Shown piece after piece: positions 63,537 to 64,000 of a DNA stretch of 64,000 nt (the stretch's first letter is position 1; every line of letters begins with the position of its first letter). The notes under the pieces are model-generated. The model saw only the letters and a program-made list of their open reading frames with translations. It did no database searches and was not told where the DNA came from. The DNA is from Massospora cicadina. Its lineage: Eukaryota; Entomophthoromycota; Entomophthoromycetes; Entomophthorales; Entomophthoraceae. The DNA lies in assembly GCA_022478985.1 (NCBI GenBank), contig JAKSZP010004242.1, positions 47,110 through 111,109 on the forward strand. Reading direction: 5' to 3'. The position numbers were made by a program, and so were the translations under genes.

Positions 63537-64000
63537 TGTGAGAATCCAAGGATTGCTTGCTTGAAAATTGTTATCTTGCACATCTATTTGGGCTGAAGTT
63601 CTGTTAATTAACTCCTCAATAGTGCATGTAGTTTACGGTATTCAGACCATTTAAAAACTCACTAGGCCTACTAAATTAGCCTCAACACTTCTGGCCGAGT
63701 TCAGGCGTAATTTTACCTTTGTGTTCAGGAAATTCTTCTAAGGCAGTGGTTATACAAGCTGTGGATTAGGCACATCCAGCTTGTCAATACTTTATCCAAA
63801 GAAAGGATTCAGTAAAAAACCAGGAAAGAGATAAAATAATATAACTTTTTTATAAGTCAATTATTAGATAATGGTCATTAGATCAGGTGCCAGTATTTAT
63901 ACGTCTAGGGCATCTCCAGGCCACATTATAGCACAAATTTCAACAGATATTTTACCACCTCAGTTCGCCCTTGAACTGATATGGCTAAACCTTTCTTAGG
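63537..64000 (-). mobile_element. Right (5') LTR of beta, cut by the window edge
   Basis: 464 bp visible. Starts TGTGAGAATCC and matches the left LTR, e.g. GGCACATCCAGCTTGTC against GGCACATCCAGCATGTC and TTTCAACAGATATTTTACCA. About 640 bp more should lie beyond 64000. Confidence 0.88.

Noticed and set aside
1..64000. TGA read as Trp (alternative code)
   Set aside because: TGA also replaces Arg codons, and TAA/TAG stops and frameshifts are just as frequent; decay explains it better.
1..64000. CRISPR array, bacterial operons or host single-copy genes
   Set aside because: No regularly spaced identical repeats with unique spacers were seen, and every recognisable protein belongs to a transposable element.

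Overview
The window looks like a stretch of fungal, most likely basidiomycete, repeat-rich chromatin. I could not find a single convincing host gene, tRNA or rRNA. Almost every readable stretch is a decayed retrotransposon: Ty3/Gypsy LTR elements (gag, protease, RT, RNase H, integrase), L1/Tad-like LINEs (CCHC ORF1, then APE endonuclease, RT and a C-terminal zinc finger), one chromodomain-bearing Gypsy element (chromovirus) and one mariner-derived palindrome. The fungal assignment rests on the style of the Gypsy and LINE proteins and is inference. No element is intact; stops and frameshifts run throughout, and stops often sit where a Trp or an Arg (CGA) is expected. Labels such as G1, G2, G3, alpha, beta, A1, A2, B and C are mine.

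Left half. 1-955: LINE ORF1 remnant (minus). 956-4288: Gypsy G1 pol, cut by a solo LTR (2632-3128) with a perfect 5-bp target duplication. 4289-5734: non-coding flank. 5735-17835: LINE-A1, interrupted by a complete but broken, GC-rich LINE-B (8247-14338) and by an LTR-like insert (about 15445-16388). 17840-19895: LINE-C, with an ORF1 and a LINE-like 3' end but no ORF2. 21301-25799: Gypsy G2 (LTR, primer site, gag, truncated pol). 25800-28365: two LTRs in the beta orientation separated by only 6 bp, the second carrying a 551-bp mariner-derived palindrome. 28366-28850: LINE ORF1 fragment. 28851-36620: Gypsy G3.

Right half. This is a nest. Beta, a minus-strand Gypsy element, spans 36621 to beyond the right edge (LTR, PPT, integrase, RT and protease on the left; gag, primer site and LTR on the right). 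Alpha, a plus-strand Gypsy element (41690-61043), splits beta between gag and protease. Alpha's 5' LTR is split by LINE-A2 (42100-47388, 15-bp duplication), and its 3' LTR is split by a minus-strand chromovirus (54278-60818, 5-bp duplication). Both insertions hit the same short purine-rich tract of sister LTRs. With the interruptions removed, each alpha LTR is 612 bp. Beta probably sits inside the 3' part of G3, so at least four layers are stacked.

Shared machinery. G2, G3, alpha and beta all carry the same primer-binding motif (TGGTGCTCACT) just inside the 5' LTR, pointing to one tRNA primer; the chromovirus does not. Oddities worth attention are a roughly 210-codon reading frame with peptide repeats inside the chromovirus LTR, a GC-rich antisense reading-frame region between alpha integrase and its 3' LTR, and a 24-bp sequence shared in opposite orientation by the 3' UTRs of two LINE families.
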